This document shows, in pieces, positions 31,920 to 44,197 of a DNA stretch of 64,000 nucleotides. The notes under the pieces were generated by a model. That model made no database searches and was not told the origin of the DNA. It saw only the letters and a program-made list of their open reading frames with translations. Origin of the DNA: Clytia hemisphaerica (lineage: Eukaryota; Cnidaria; Hydrozoa; Leptothecata; Clytiidae). The stretch lies in contig CACVBU010001235.1 of assembly GCA_902728285.1 (NCBI GenBank), positions 1,723,386-1,787,385 of the forward strand. Reading direction: 5' to 3'. A program made the translations under genes and the position numbers. Each line of letters opens with the position of its first letter. Position 1 is the first letter of the stretch.

Positions 31920-33160
31920 TAGTAAGTAAGTGTTACTGTATATTGTAACTTTTAATCCCCTTTGCAAGAACAAATTTCACGTATTTTGTACTCTAAGCTG
32001 CTCGACGACATCAAGATTCTCAAATTTCCGTTGATATCAAGTCTGGTACAGAAAAACCTTCATCTAAGTTACTCATTCTTACTTGGAAAATTTAATCTTT
32101 TTTTCAGTGATAATCAAATAAATATAGATATGCTTTTCCAATCATTTTTCCTGCCTCATTATAAGAGCATGGAAGTCATATGGCGAAAGGTATCATTAGC
32201 ACCCCCAATTAGCTCAATTAGCTCCTGAACAGCATGCAAAGCACATTTCGAAACTTTCTTTCTACTTTCACCAAATATTAAATTCGTTGATAGTTTCTAC
32301 GGATAACAAGAAGAAAAAAAATTACCCTATGGACAGTTGGCTTTCGGACTATAACCCTCCCTCCCCTATAGCCCTTGTCGGAGCTATAAAGATGCAAATT
32401 ATTGAAACAATTGTTTGCTTCAAATACCGTTAAATTTCGCGGATTTCGCTGATTTGGGTGTAATCCGCGAAACTAAGTCCCAGTGGAAATTTGGAAATGT
32501 CTAATCCGCAAAATTTTTGTAAACAGATCTCAAAAAATGTTAAATAACTACTCAAACCTCTCGTCGTCAAATCTTTCGCGGATTAAAAATTTTGCGGATG
32601 AGGTTAACCTCGAAATTTAATTCCCGCAAAAATTTATCCCAATAAAGTATTGTTGCTGATTATTATAAAGGGGTTTATCACACTACATTCGTTCCTTGTT
32701 TGTTCAATTTAGGTTTCTTTGCTGACGTAAAAGCCCAATTATTCTAATACAATTTAAAACCATTCGCTAAATTATCATGTGTTTCATAACAAAAGAAAAG
32801 TATACCATTTGAAACGTGTCTTTGTTAAAAACGTGGTTAAGATGCTACTTTTCAGCTGCACCTTTTCTTCAAATTTTGCTGTGTATATTGTCTTCCTCTT
32901 AGTGTCAAATGACTTTCAAACGGGTGTTGCATAATCTTTTGGTTAACAAACTGTGGTTAATAAGGCAATTGAAGTAAAAAGCTGAATTCAATAAGAATGT
33001 AAACTTTAATATTAGAAAACTCTTGGAAATATTCTAGAATATATTCAATTATTTTTTGTAATGGGATCACATTGCATATATACGTTAAAATTGCATCAAT
33101 TAGCTTCAAAAGAAGCCCTTATCTCAAAATGGTCACAAAAAAGAAAGTCAATATTCTTCA
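31920..33160. other. No gene seen; CGCGGATT-rich stretch near 32.4-32.6 kb
   Basis: Mostly AT-rich. Between 32430 and 32640 the words cgcggatt and aatccgcgaa recur in both orientations, suggesting a decayed MITE. The 88-codon stretch at 31962 has no supporting context. Confidence 0.4.
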
Positions 33161-33161
33161 A

Positions 33162-33440
33162 GGCTATTCCAGAAAAAATTTGTACCCACTATGTTGAGGA
33201 GATCTGGATTTTTTTCTCCAATTTTTCAGCATCCCCTTAGATTATTTTCTCCCATTTCATGGACCACCCTGGATTTTCGACCTCGTTATACTGACCACCC
33301 TTGATTTTCAACCTGATTTTACTGACCACCCTGGATTTTATCATTCAAAAACTAGACCACCCTGGATTTTTTATTTTCCAGACCATCCTGGACGTCACAC
33401 CTCCTCAACATAGGCGGTACAGACTATTTCTGGAATAGCC
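33162..33440. mobile_element. MITE with GGCTATTCCAGAAA termini and internal GACCACCCTGGATTTT repeats
   Basis: Left ggctattccagaaaaaattt and right tatttctggaatagcc are inverted. Inside, the word gaccaccctggattt occurs four to five times at about 35-bp spacing. Confidence 0.8.
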
Positions 33441-33449
33441 CATTCACGG

Positions 33450-34155
33450 TGAAAGGCTTGCATTGAAAAATTCTAGCTTTTCACCGTTGATTATTGAAAG
33501 GTTGTACTTGTTCACCTTCAACTTACTAAATGGTTCTTTCTATATTTTTTTCTCCTGTCCTGTTGTCCACACACAGCTCATAATATAAAATTAGTGCTAG
33601 GAACCTTTAAATGACGAATCTGTGTGTCCCGAAAAAAGCGGAAAATTTTTTATGAATTTTATACTAAATATTTAAATCTCAAAAACCTATCCAATCATTT
33701 TGGGAATCGAATATCTATTGATTGAACAGAGAATTATAATCTTATTTCATTGTTCTAAGCTCAGTTTAGATAAATAATTTTGAGGATTTTACTTTTTATA
33801 AAAATTTGTCCGCTTTTTTTGAGACACACTGATAGTGAATCGAAAGAGATCATTTGTCTAAGTAAATTTCCCCAATTTTTAATCTTAGTGAAAATGCCTC
33901 TAAATAAATTACTTAATCAAATCACGTATTAACAGAAAGGGTGGCCTTCTTCCTTGTAATATTGTTTCTCAACACAAAAAATTGTTTCGTTATAAAGTGT
34001 TTTACCATAACCCTCAAGAAATCTTTAAACGAATATACCATACCTTCTTACTTGACACTTACTGATTTTCCCTATACCCGTATTCAAATATAAGATGAGG
34101 AGCCAATCTTATTTTGATTTGGTCGATTTGAGAACGAAGCGCTTAAAAACGATTC
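33450..34155. other. No gene seen
   Basis: AT-rich intergenic DNA without a supported frame or repeat. Confidence 0.4.
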
Positions 34156-34159
34156 ATTT

Positions 34160-34380
34160 ACACGTTTTTTATAAGAAGTCCAAAATTTATGAGGCCTTCG
34201 GATATTCTTAATTTTTTGAGCTTTTAGCCCTAGCCTGAAAATATTCATAAAATGTTCTTAATTTCACCATTTTTTGAGTATTTTAAAAAACATAAAGCTT
34301 TGAATTGTTCTTAACCTGTTCTTAATATTTAACCTTTTAAAGCCTTATGTTCTTATTTAGTTTGTTCATACAAAACGTGT
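34160..34380. mobile_element. AAGAAC-family element (copy 7)
   Basis: Left acacgttttttataagaagt, right gttcttatttagtttgttca with tacaaaacgtgt. Uninterrupted but diverged. Confidence 0.75.
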
Positions 34381-34781
34381 ACGACGGGAAAAAGTATATT
34401 ATTGGCCAGTTCCAACTATATAATAATTTCGGTCAAGTTTCAAAATTTTTGCTCAATTAGTCCTATTCCTCCAAAACAGGACTTGGAATAAGATTAATTT
34501 TTATTCCAAAAGTGGGAATTACAAGCAAGAGCATCCTTCATAACCCCTATGTTATAAAGGATATCAACGTCATCAGAAATTTAACAAGAAATAAACTTGG
34601 TATGGGGCAGTAGTGGTTGTAGATTTAATAACCCAATAAGTTTCTATTATACCTCTTTTTTTTTAACTTTAGGTAAGCTATAATTGATCAATTAATTCAT
34701 CGCATTGATCTACTGATTAATTGGTTTGATTGATATTAATATAAGCTTTCCCTGCTAGTCAATGTTTGAATAATAAAGATC

Positions 34782-35090
34782 TTTAAGGGCAGAAAGTTTC
34801 GTGAAGTCAAAAAGTCGCGAAATTTAGGGAATTTAAGTTTTTCGAATTATGATTTTAGCCGAAATTTCACAGATAGAACTTTCGCAAATCCATATAAAAT
34901 TTACCTTTTTTGGTAACAAAAATTCATAAAACACGCAAAAATTTAGCAAACAGTGCAAAACTGAGTAGGAAAGTTTATTTTTTTTTATTTTTTATTCTTT
35001 CGCGTTTTTCAGGTTTAATTTCTTACCTGGCAGAAACTTTCGCGAAAAAGGATCAAAATCGCGAAAAACGCGAGAGTTTCTGCCCTTAAA
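34782..35090. mobile_element. MITE with TTTAAGGGCAGAAA termini
   Basis: Left tttaagggcagaaagtttcg and right gagtttctgcccttaaa are inverted, with a second inner pair built on tttcgcga/tcgcgaaa. About 310 bp, no ORF. Confidence 0.8.
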
Positions 35091-35474
35091 TTACAACTGG
35101 AATACGGATATTGAGTTTTGTTTTGAGACAATTGATTTTACAGTGTGAGAAGGATTGTAACTAATTTTGTTTATCCTCTTCCAATTAGGATGTGGGTTGG
35201 CCAATCTGATGATAACGGATCGAAAACTGTCAATCAGAGGTGCTTAAGATTTTCCAATCGAGATAAGGGTTTGCTAGTTTTTAAGATCTGGTTGTGAGAA
35301 ACGCCTTAACAATTTAGGTGCGAGTTTTTTCTAACTTTGACTAGTCTGTATCAAAACTTTTAGTCGTGGTGAATCATGTTACTCAGGGAACTAGTTGCAG
35401 AATGATCACATTTTTACAGTTACTAATTCAAATTGACAAAATTACCTTATAGGGACGGTAAAGGCGCTTATCTA

Positions 35475-35557
35475 TTGTTGGCCTCAGCCAATCAGGATCT
35501 AGACGAATAAAAGACATAAAAAGAAATTACCGTCTTCACAGCTTAAAAAACAAGGTA
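35475..35557 (+). promoter_or_regulatory. Possible Pol II promoter and leader exon
   Basis: A CCAAT box in good context (cagccaatcagg near 35487) is followed by TATA-like aataaaagacataaaaag about 20 bases on, then a short leader ending in a consensus-like donor (aacaag|gtacgtg). No coding exon could be tied to it. It may be the start of a gene whose exons lie further right. Confidence 0.25.
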
Positions 35558-35559
35558 CG

Positions 35560-36195
35560 TGAACTCTCTAATGACGTAAGGGCGTGGTTTGATTGCTACA
35601 TCAGATAATATATTTCCCCCAACTTTTCAGTTGCCAAAAAATTGGTATCCTGTTTGCCGGTTGAACGGCTTTTGTTGGCTGGTTGCGTTATATAGGACAA
35701 TCATTGCGCAATATCAGAGCAATAGTGTGTAATAATAAGTCGCTATACTAAAAACTTCCGATTACTCTAGTGAATAGATGTCAATTAGTAATATCTTATG
35801 GAAAATAATATTTCTTGATTTGTTAATCCCACTGCGGGATATGCGTCTTTAAAAAAGGTCGCTTTTATGATTCTGTTGTCGTATAGTAGGAAAAAGAACT
35901 GCATTGAATATCAACGTTAAGTTTTCCTTACTAAATTGACATCATTTGCATAGTAAACTAATACCTACATTTAATTGTATTGTTATCTATTGCAATCATT
36001 AAAAAAAGGTTTCTAACTGGTTTTCTTCTTAATTACTATTTAGAGGTTAATGAATAGTCACATTTGAGTATCTCATTAAAAGAGAGTAAATCGATTTGTC
36101 AATATTCTTTTGACAAATGACGATAATGACTCTCATGTCATTTAATGATATCTAAGAAAACAAAAAAAACAAAAAACAAACGAGATGTTATACCC
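35560..36195. other. No gene seen
   Basis: AT-rich intergenic DNA with no supported frame or repeat. Confidence 0.4.
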
Positions 36196-36198
36196 ATT

Positions 36199-36493
36199 GA
36201 GTTTCAAGCCCGAAGTGCTAGAGACGAAACTTTAACCCTTTTCAGGCAAGAGAAATTGAAGCTACTTATTCCCCATCCAAAACGCGCATAGAACGCGCCG
36301 TAATCATGACGTCGGATTGTATCTAGTGGTTCCTTTGTTTTGGAGGACTACATTTGTTGAGATCTAGTGATAGATTTTAGTTTCAATCCGGCGTTTGTGT
36401 AAAAACTACGCACGGGCGGGAAATAAGTGGTTTCATTTCCCATCCAGGAGTCTTGCCTCTAGCACATCTAGTCATTCGGGCTTGAAACTCATT
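36199..36493. mobile_element. hAT-like MITE, CATTGAGTTTCAAGYCCGAAGG family (copy 2)
   Basis: Ends cattgagtttcaagcccgaa and cgggcttgaaactcattg are inverted; flanks GTTATACC and ATTATACC match in seven of eight bases. The interior has taatcatgacg and gggaaataagtgg as in copy 1. Confidence 0.85.
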
Positions 36494-37274
36494 GATTATA
36501 CCAACTGTAGTCCAAGTTCCAGTTAGGGATTTAAAAATTCAATCAAACTCGGTTATTCGTATTCTGTTTTTAAGGAAATGTACATTATTTCGAAATAGTA
36601 TTTTCATAACTAGTCACTTTTTATAGCGTAGAGGGCAGGAAAGATTATACTTTTACACAATACACCTTTTCAGGCGCGTGCCACTTAATTATTTAATTAT
36701 CCCCTAATCTCGATCCAATCCTTTTTTGACACCTTTTTCTATTGTCTATATATGCGAAAAAAGAACTGGGACGGGTTTAGTGGGACAAAGCGGACAAAAA
36801 ATGGCCGCACAGTAATTGGCGGCTACGGTTGACAAGATGTATTGAACAAGCTTTCTTGAGCGAGTCCCAAGTGCTCGAAAACTCTTGAAAATTCAAACGG
36901 ATCAAAGTGCTCAGGTTAAAGCCAGGCCACGTTTTAGAAACTGAACGTTGTTGGCTAACAAACCCGAACCAAGTCCTTTAGTTCGCTTTTTTATGATTCT
37001 GTTCATCAGTAAGTGATACAAGGGCTCTAGGTGCGAAATTGGCAGGCTAAAAAGATAACTTTTACGTTATCGGGTTTAAGGAAATCAAGAAGTGACGACT
37101 TTCTTGATTGAGCACGCTACCAACAAGGTGAGGTTTCCACGGAAAATCGTTAAAAAATTCCCAAAGATAAATATTATGTTTTATACAATGCAACCAAGAG
37201 GGGTAAAACCTTCTTCTTTCTTTTGACGCATTTTGACTTTCATAGCGACCCAGTTTAGATTGAAATTTTTCCAG

Positions 37275-37363
37275 GTGGTCATTTCAAATGGAAGATAAAA
37301 ATTACTCATCTGGCTGATATACAATCAACTCTTATTGGCGGTGGAGAGATCATGTGTTTTTAA
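37275..37363 (+). CDS. Possible short terminal exon of unknown protein
   Basis: An acceptor with a good tract (gaaatttttccag) opens a phase-1 frame of 28 codons to TAA: GHFKWKIKITHLADIQSTLI then GGGEIMCF. Short, but the composition is protein-like. Upstream partner unknown; the phase does not match the 31110 exon. Confidence 0.2.
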
Positions 37364-37784
37364 TGATCCTCCAAAAGCTTTAGAAACCTTTTTTTCTGAT
37401 TCCACCACAGAACCCGTTAAAACGTTCATAATCGTTTTATAAAGTTCATGATAATTGATCTGTATCAAACCCATCTTCAGTGTGCATTAAATTGTTAGAC
37501 TAGGTTAGACTATCAAGAGTTTTCTACAGTCTGAAGATAATCAAGTGATCAAATAAACTGTCACCGGATGTAAAAAAAAGCAGACCGGAATAGCATTTGT
37601 CAAAAAGAAGGACCGGAAAAGATTTATTTCCGAGTTAAAGTTAATTTTATACGATTATAATTGTTTAATTCCACTTTGGCTGTCGAGCATAATCTAATGT
37701 CATGCTGGCATTGTGCTCTACAACGTGAAAAATTGATTGATAACATTTTCATGCGATATTTAGTAAATGAGTAAGTTTGCGACC

Positions 37785-38000
37785 ACAGTCGATGGCGGCC
37801 TTAAGGCTTTCTTAGTCTCTAGCTATCTACCCGAAGGTAGGGGTGGGTGACACTCCTTTCCCTGGATTTCTCCACTTACCCTTGATATTTCTCTTCAACT
37901 GTTGAGCATCAAGAAGAGAGTTATTATGCGGCTGGGGTTTGAACCGACAGCCTTACGCACGGTGGCTGGAAGCTCTACTGACATGATAAGGCCGCTTAAT
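37785..38000 (-). repeat. tRNA-derived SINE-like repeat (copy 2)
   Basis: On the minus strand gcagtagagct-like and ggttcaaaccccagccgc segments fit Pol III A and B boxes at tRNA-like spacing. The tail holds agctatctacccgaaggtag and ccacttacccttgat, shared with the copy at 54258. Confidence 0.55.
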
Positions 38001-40450
38001 GAGATGTACTACCTTCATTGAAATACATGGCACATAGCGGCTGTAGCGTAGTTGTTTAAAAAGTCTGGAAATCGAGGTTTAACTCTCTGTAACAAAAGAT
38101 TTTTAGCTCTAATTCGAATTGGCGTAAGTTGTATTGCTGTCCTGTACTATCATTTTTAAAGACGAATTTTTATATGCCTGATTAGCAATTTTAGAATTGT
38201 CTTACATAATTTTTGCTCGCGTTACGCTAAGCCAACGAGAATTAACTTCTTTGAGAGTTTTTGAAATACGCTTTTATAGATTTTCTTTATAATCCCACGT
38301 TTCAATTAGAGTAAGAAGCAAGAGATTTGTGTTGTGGTTTAAAGAGACTAAGAAGCTTTCTTTCTGTATTGCGAAATTGATATCGAAAAAAAAGTTGACA
38401 TCATCAAGTTTTATATAGTTATTATTCAGTCTTTGAGCAGGAAATTGGTTCACTAAAAACAACCCAACCCACTCTTCCGTTCAGAGGCTTAAAACTGCTC
38501 CGTTATCAGATATATTTGTGATTTGACGACATGTTTACTCTCTTAAGCTGTAGCTTTGAAAGTACTCGTCTAGACTCCCTGCATTTAACACGGCAGATGA
38601 AATTGATCTGCTTCCATAAAAAGGGAGTTTTTTCCTCCAACAGCTGGTCACATCTCTATTGACTGCATTTTCAGCTAAAAGTTTGCTTTCGAAAGATTTA
38701 TTGGAGAAAACACGGAAAAGTCATTAAAACTGATTCAGCAACCAAGGCCTAATGCCTATAATAATATATCTACCTACGTCAGGACGCACTTGCACCTCTA
38801 ATCCTTATATATTGTATCTTCACTCTGCAAAGTAACATTGAATTCTTACCCCCCTTGCAAAATTGCACTACAAAACCACTGGATTTTTTAACCTTGGAAC
38901 AATTTTTATCGCTTTCGGGATTATAGTAGATATCTTTATCCTCGCTGTGGGGAAAGGTTCCACGGGGGTTGTGAGACAGGGTTGTCTGAGGCGGGTGTGT
39001 GTACGAGAAAACGATTCACAAGGATAAATCAAGGTCAGCGAAACAGTGTTTTGCTTATTTTTACTGATATCTCGTTACTAAGATTAACTCCTGACTTGTG
39101 ACGCTTTGATGGACCTCACGATACTACCTGAAAGGGTCTTACTTGTGCATCATATCAGACATAGAAAAGCTATATGGTCAAGCTCAAATTAGTCATGGAA
39201 CATGAGAATTAAACTTGCGACCTTCAATGGAAATGAAAAATGATATCTACACACTGAACTAAGACGAATTCTAAACCGCATTCTGAGTAATATTTACTTA
39301 AAAGATCTCCTCAAAACCTTCCCTTTCGAACTTATCATATAGACCCCTCCTCTTTATTGAAGGAAAGACAATCATGGGACCGTTATTAGTAAATAATGTT
39401 TTAACTAAAAACCTCAGAATTGCAAAACCTGATTTATTTTTAAGGGTTTCAGGTATTAAGTATTTTCGTCAATTTTTCAAAAGATAAGATGATAAACGGA
39501 TATGGTTTTTAACAGAATGTAAACTTTGGTCTTTCCCACGATCGGGACAATCGGAAGTTTGTATGTGGTTAGAATTTAAAAATCAGAGGAAATTTAATAT
39601 CCACGTGGGTAGATCTTGAAAGCTACTTTTCCCAGCAGAGTGGGCCAGAGTACAGGTCTGGATGGACATTATTATTTTGAAGAGGGCTCTCAGGAATTGA
39701 TGGTATTATTTGCAGCTCTTATTTACATCCATTTGGAAGATAAACAGAGCATTTACCGGCAAAATCAACTCTTTCGTTGTTAAAGTGTTTTGCACAGAAA
39801 ACTGCACCGAAGCGAAAAATTATTAATTTTTTTTTAAAAAGCTTTAAAGACCGCAACCTCGGGTGATAATGTTATTAGGGTTTACCATGGTTGATAAAAT
39901 ATGGTATACTATACTAAAATTCTGATATTCTGAAACACTGAAATTCTTAAACACTCTCATGAAGTGACAGTGTGACAATTTGAATAAACAGTTTTAGACA
40001 TTTCCACTTTTAAAGGAAGTGTCAACGTCTTTTCCTTCCTTTTTTCCTCAGTGTTATCTCACTCTGTGATGCCACTCAATTTTGTCACACAAATGTTTTT
40101 AAAAAAAATGAAAAAAGTCCTGATTTTGTTATCTTTTGGCAATTTTCCTATCAATCTGTATTTAGCTCCTGAACTTTTCAAACATAGAAAGATAGAAAGT
40201 TTAAATATAGATCATTTCTGGCAGGTTCCTCTATTCCATAGATTAGCATGAATGACATTATAAACGTTCGAAGTTTGTTTTCGAGAGCACAAATTTTTGA
40301 AAAATGTTTATTCGGCTTTGTCTGCATAATAGGCGCGTCTCCTTTCAATATCATAGCAGATCGAAAAATATAGAACTAACTTTTATCTTACATCACTTTG
40401 AAAGAAAATATCTCAAAGCACCTGCGAGTAAAGTAAAGTAAACGGTTATA
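38000..40450. other. No gene seen; one MITE remnant near 38.84-38.99 kb
   Basis: AT-rich. The remnant at 38838-38990 carries gggttgtgagacagggttgt and other phrases of the ACACCCCTG family. Open stretches at 38274-38462 (minus) and 40051-40251 have no family features. Confidence 0.4.
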
Positions 40451-40456
40451 TATCTA

Positions 40457-41001
40457 CAGTTGACGCTATCTTATTCGACGTTCTACTATTCAATAAGGTC
40501 CCCGGGGGGGGGGGGCAGCTGGGCAAAAGGACCGACGGGTATGTGCGGGTCCTAAGGGTACCTTTTCCAATATGTTTAAAATGCACTGTAAGGGTCGGAA
40601 AAACTAAAGATGCACTGTAAGGGTAGAAATTTCAGAAAATTCTTGAAAAATCTAGATATTTTGACCAAAAATGCTAGAATTTTGACCATTTTTTGCACGA
40701 AAGGGATCGAAAATTTGGGGGAAAATGCACTCTAAGGGTATGATTTTCACTGATTTTTGCTGCACTGTAAGGGTGCAATTTTAAAAGCCAATTTTTGGCC
40801 CGCACATACCGTCAGTCCGCAAACCCAGTGCCCCCCCCCCCCGGGATAAGGTCCCTTATTCGATAATATTGAAACCCACAGTCAACAAAAAACCTCTCCT
40901 AAAAGACGCTCTGCTATTCGATACGCTCCCGTATTCGATGAGCTTCCTTATTCGATGAAAATCCAATTCCCCTTGAAGATCGAATTAGAGCGCGTCAACT
41001 G
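40457..41001. mobile_element. pogo/Tigger-like MITE with nested G-run element
   Basis: TA|cagttgacgctatcttattc at the left and aattagagcgcgtcaactg|TA at the right. The left arm is interrupted by the G-run element 40501-40845 plus its duplication. Words ttattcgat and gaatagc recur inside. Confidence 0.85.
40501..40845. mobile_element. G-run terminal element, 8-bp target duplication (copy b)
   Basis: ATAAGGTC occurs at 40493-40500 and 40846-40853. Starts CCCGGGGG and ends CCCCCGGG. The interior repeats tgcactgtaagggt three times and atgcactctaagggt once. Nearly identical, inverted, to 51923-52262. Confidence 0.9.
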
Positions 41002-41033
41002 TACAGAAAAAAAGATCTATTATTACTTATATA

Positions 41034-41207
41034 CAGTTGACGCTCTCTAATTCGATCTTCAAGGGGAATTGGATTTTCACCGAATAAGGGAGCTTATCGA
41101 AAAAGGGAGCGTCGTTTATGAGAGTTTTTTGTTGACGGGGACTTTAAATTTCATCGAGTAAGGGAGCCTATCGAATAGAAGAACGTCGAATTAGAGAGCG
41201 TCAACTG
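41034..41207. mobile_element. pogo/Tigger-like MITE, second adjacent copy
   Basis: TA|cagttgacgctctctaattc and gaattagagagcgtcaactg|TA are perfect inverted ends. It is a short relative of the 40457 element, 32 bp away from it. Confidence 0.9.
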
Positions 41208-41219
41208 TATGTAGCCCAA

Positions 41220-41865
41220 CAGTAATTGTCTGTCATCTTCGAAGGAAGTCATGTACATGAAAATTTTATTTCCTTCCTGCCTGATTACATTTCAGTCGGC
41301 TAATGTATATTTTCTTAAGAAACGGTCGATTTTTACTCAAATGTGGCTGTTCTTAATTTTCGTTATTCTCTAACTGAAATATTCTAACAATATTTATATC
41401 GTGAATGAGCAATCATAATATTCTGAGCCAATTCGGAAATCTGAGTCATAAACCATTCTTGATTTGTTCTTAGTGTTGGACTAAAACCGAGCCTTCTATC
41501 CATGTTCTTATATGATTGTTCTTCTTAAAAGAAACAGTGTATAAAAGTGTACTTTCCTTTGATCTGATAATAAATTTGGGCCAATTAAAAGCTTAAAAGA
41601 TATAGACACCGTTATACATGATTAAAGAATTATGATTTTCCGCTTAAAAATTACTATAATATGGAGCTGAACTTTTTTTAGGAAAACCTATTAAACGGTT
41701 GACGCTGACACGTAGGCTAAACTAATCGCATTTGTATTTAATCGTCCACCATTTTTAAAAGTTTCCTGAATAGATCGATTGTGGTCTTTCGGACTGTAGA
41801 TTTCATTACATTGTTGTTTGCAGCAAACTAGAACCCAGTCCCTTGGTTCGCTTTTTTATGATTCT
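41220..41865. other. Degenerate AAGAAC element, otherwise no gene
   Basis: Near 41310-41530 worn AAGAAC-family phrases occur (ttcttaagaaacggtc ... gttcttatatgattgttctt). The rest is AT-rich. The phrase ttggttcgcttttttatgat near 41840 also occurs near 36980. Confidence 0.4.
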
Positions 41866-41869
41866 GACA

Positions 41870-42113
41870 CATAGATTTATAAAACCCGAAGGGCTAGATG
41901 TCAAATATTGCTGAAAAATATGCCGTAGTTAGGTAGGAAATCCTACCTAAGTAACGTGACATTACATACAATAGAATTTCAGCGCTTGACCAATCAGAAG
42001 CTTCGTGGGTTTTTGAAAACAATAGCAGCAATATTTTTTCCGATTTTCAATTTTTTTTGCCTGCGATGGCTTAAAGCACGACATCTAGCCCTTCTGGGCT
42101 TTATAAATCTATG
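41870..42113. mobile_element. CATAGATTTATAAAGCCCGAAGG-family MITE (copy 3)
   Basis: Ends catagatttataaaacccga and gggctttataaatctatg are inverted; contains ttaggtaggaaatcctacctaa and ggcttaaagcacgacatcta. Opposite internal orientation to copy 1. The 68-codon stretch here is not a gene. Confidence 0.85.
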
Positions 42114-42119
42114 TCCTGA

Positions 42120-43060
42120 TAGCGCTCACGCAAGATCGTATCACGTACATCAGCAAAATTAGAAAGTACGTAAAGTAAGTCAGTCTGTACAAAAGAACGC
42201 CCATATAATATTCAGAACATTATATAAATTGTAAGAACATCGTTTTGTACCAGCCCTGAAAAGGTGAAAGGGTGCACTTTAGGCAAAGTTGGCGCTGGGT
42301 ATGAGCGAGCCACTATTATAGTCTGGTTGAGACAAGGGTATTCATCGAGTGTTTTAATAGTTATCTACCATATTGCCAGGATAGGGAAAACGGGACTCTT
42401 TATAGTTATTTTCACCAATGAATTTCTCCATTGGACTTACGGTGAGTCACTGAGTATTTACAGCTCATAAAATCCCGCTTCTAACGGTACCAAGAAAAAT
42501 AATGAGGATCTTTTATCAAGGTCAAACCTGGTCAAAACTTAAAGTCTGCCACATAAGGCCCCTTTTCGCAAAGTCCTCGAAAGTCCCTTGGCGGTTTTCA
42601 AAAACCATAAAAAAACAATGACTCCTTCAAAGTTTAATTTTGATAATCAATATCATGATAATTTTAGCTGAAACTTATGGAATTTTCTCAGGGTTGTTAA
42701 AACGTCAAAAATGGGACAATAGTTTTAAGGTTCTCTCAAACCTCGTACCCAACCCCCCTAGTGTACGAACTGGAAACAGTGGAGGTGTTTTGATCACGAG
42801 CTCTGGGCGTTTCCAAGAAGCATTTAAATGATACTTTATGCTACCAAGATACTATCTAACTGTTTACCAATATAAACAAACAATCGAGTTGAAAGCCAGG
42901 AGAAAACAATTTAAAAAACATTTGTTAAAAAAATGTTGGTTTGTTAGTTACTGACCAAAAGAAATTGGCTTTGATATTATGCCTGATTACTTTTCTACGT
43001 CAAACGCGTTTTTAATAAAGCTGGCAAAGTCTCGGCGTCTTATAAATAGTAACCAAAAAA
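42120..43060. other. No confident gene
   Basis: AT-rich. A good donor (cttacg|gtgagt at 42440) follows a 60-codon open stretch from 42264, but with no acceptor or family features I leave it uncalled. Confidence 0.35.
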
Positions 43061-43063
43061 CAG

Positions 43064-43335
43064 TCTCACCAGCCCCGGTGAAACTTTTTTCCTCGGTGGG
43101 GATAAAAAGTCCTATTGAAATCCCAATGGGAAAAGCAATTCTTTTGTTCCAAGGTTCAAAAATCCAGTGCGGATGGTTTTGGAGTGCAATTTTTTAAACA
43201 TTAAATTTCGAGTGGGGATGAAATCAAAGTCAATTTTCCAGCGGGGCTGAAATTCCAGGGTATTTTCTCACCGGGGAAAAAGTTTTTGCCAAATTTTGCA
43301 GTGGGGCTAGGGTCCCAGCGGCTCTGTTACAAATG
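43064..43335. mobile_element. ACACCCCTGTCTCACAGACCC-family MITE (copy 6)
   Basis: Phrases ggtgaaacttttttcctcgg, tgaaatcccaatgggaaaag and gcagtggggctagggtccca fit the family; the left end is worn. The ORF 42979-43197 overlaps it and is not a gene. Confidence 0.7.
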
Positions 43336-43734
43336 TGTATTATAATGGTGTACTTACATGTACTATATCTGTTATTAAGCTTGTTGCCAGGGTATTAGAA
43401 GTGTTGCGGTTCAGACCAAAATGCTTTAGATAATTTAGGGAAAAAATCAATTTGGTCTCTGCGCTTTCTTTATATAAACTTTAATTGCGAATATGTCGTT
43501 ACTCAACTTAACATTTCCTGCTTCAAGTGTGGTCTATCCACTTTGTAATTGACCTTAAAGAGAAATAGCAATAAATTTCAAGTTCCAGTTCAATTCTTTG
43601 ATGGGAAATCTTTAGAAAGAATTATAGAGGAGATTAATTGGGAAAAATAGGCGGTAGGGCAACCGACAACCTAAAATAACTAAGGTTAAGAGCTACTTAA
43701 TCAGTGTCTCTGGGTGCGAAATTGATACTATAAT

Positions 43735-43945
43735 ATCCATTGATTTCAAAGCCTCGAAGGGGCTAGATCCGATTCCTGGATGAGAAATGAAACCAATTAT
43801 TTCCAAACCTGAACACGGGACCCGTGTGTGTTTTCAAACAAAATTTCTATAAAAGCGGGGCAAACTTAAAGCTTCACTTTTTCTAACTTTTAAAATGTTG
43901 AAGATTCCTCTCTAGCCCCTTCGTTCCTTGAAACCCAGTGACTAT
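43735..43945. mobile_element. hAT-like MITE, CATTGAGTTTCAAGYCCGAAGG family (copy 3, diverged)
   Basis: Left cattgatttcaaagcctcga, right ctctagccccttcgttcctt with gaaacccagtg. Same layout as 16655 with internal deletion; the duplication is no longer clear. Confidence 0.65.
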
Positions 43946-44161
43946 ATCCTACAGTCAGCCACAAGGGAAATTCAAAGCGAATTTATGCAATAATGTCAAC
44001 TGATCTAATTGTCGCTTACCGACGAACGGTTTTCTGTCAAAAATATTAATTTCCTTTTTGTATACCTAATGAACTGGTCAGCTGGAAACACGAGGCAGCC
44101 ACGTGATTCTTTTTGGACAGATGTCGACCACGCTCTCATTTCGTGGAGATGTGGTCCCAGT

Positions 44162-44197
44162 ATGGCGTCAGAATTGGGTGAAAACAGAGGCGCTTTG
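44162..44197 (+). CDS. Possible first coding exon (12 codons)
   Basis: A CG-richer patch (44095-44200) carries an ATG in fair context; the frame MASELGENRGAL leads to a weak donor (tttg|gtataa, phase 0). The patch includes cacgtg and looks like a promoter-proximal first exon, but the downstream exon was not found. Confidence 0.2.

Noticed and set aside
40051..40251. ORF MLSHSVMPLNFVTQMF...
   Set aside because: No splice sites, no domain, typical of AT-rich noise.
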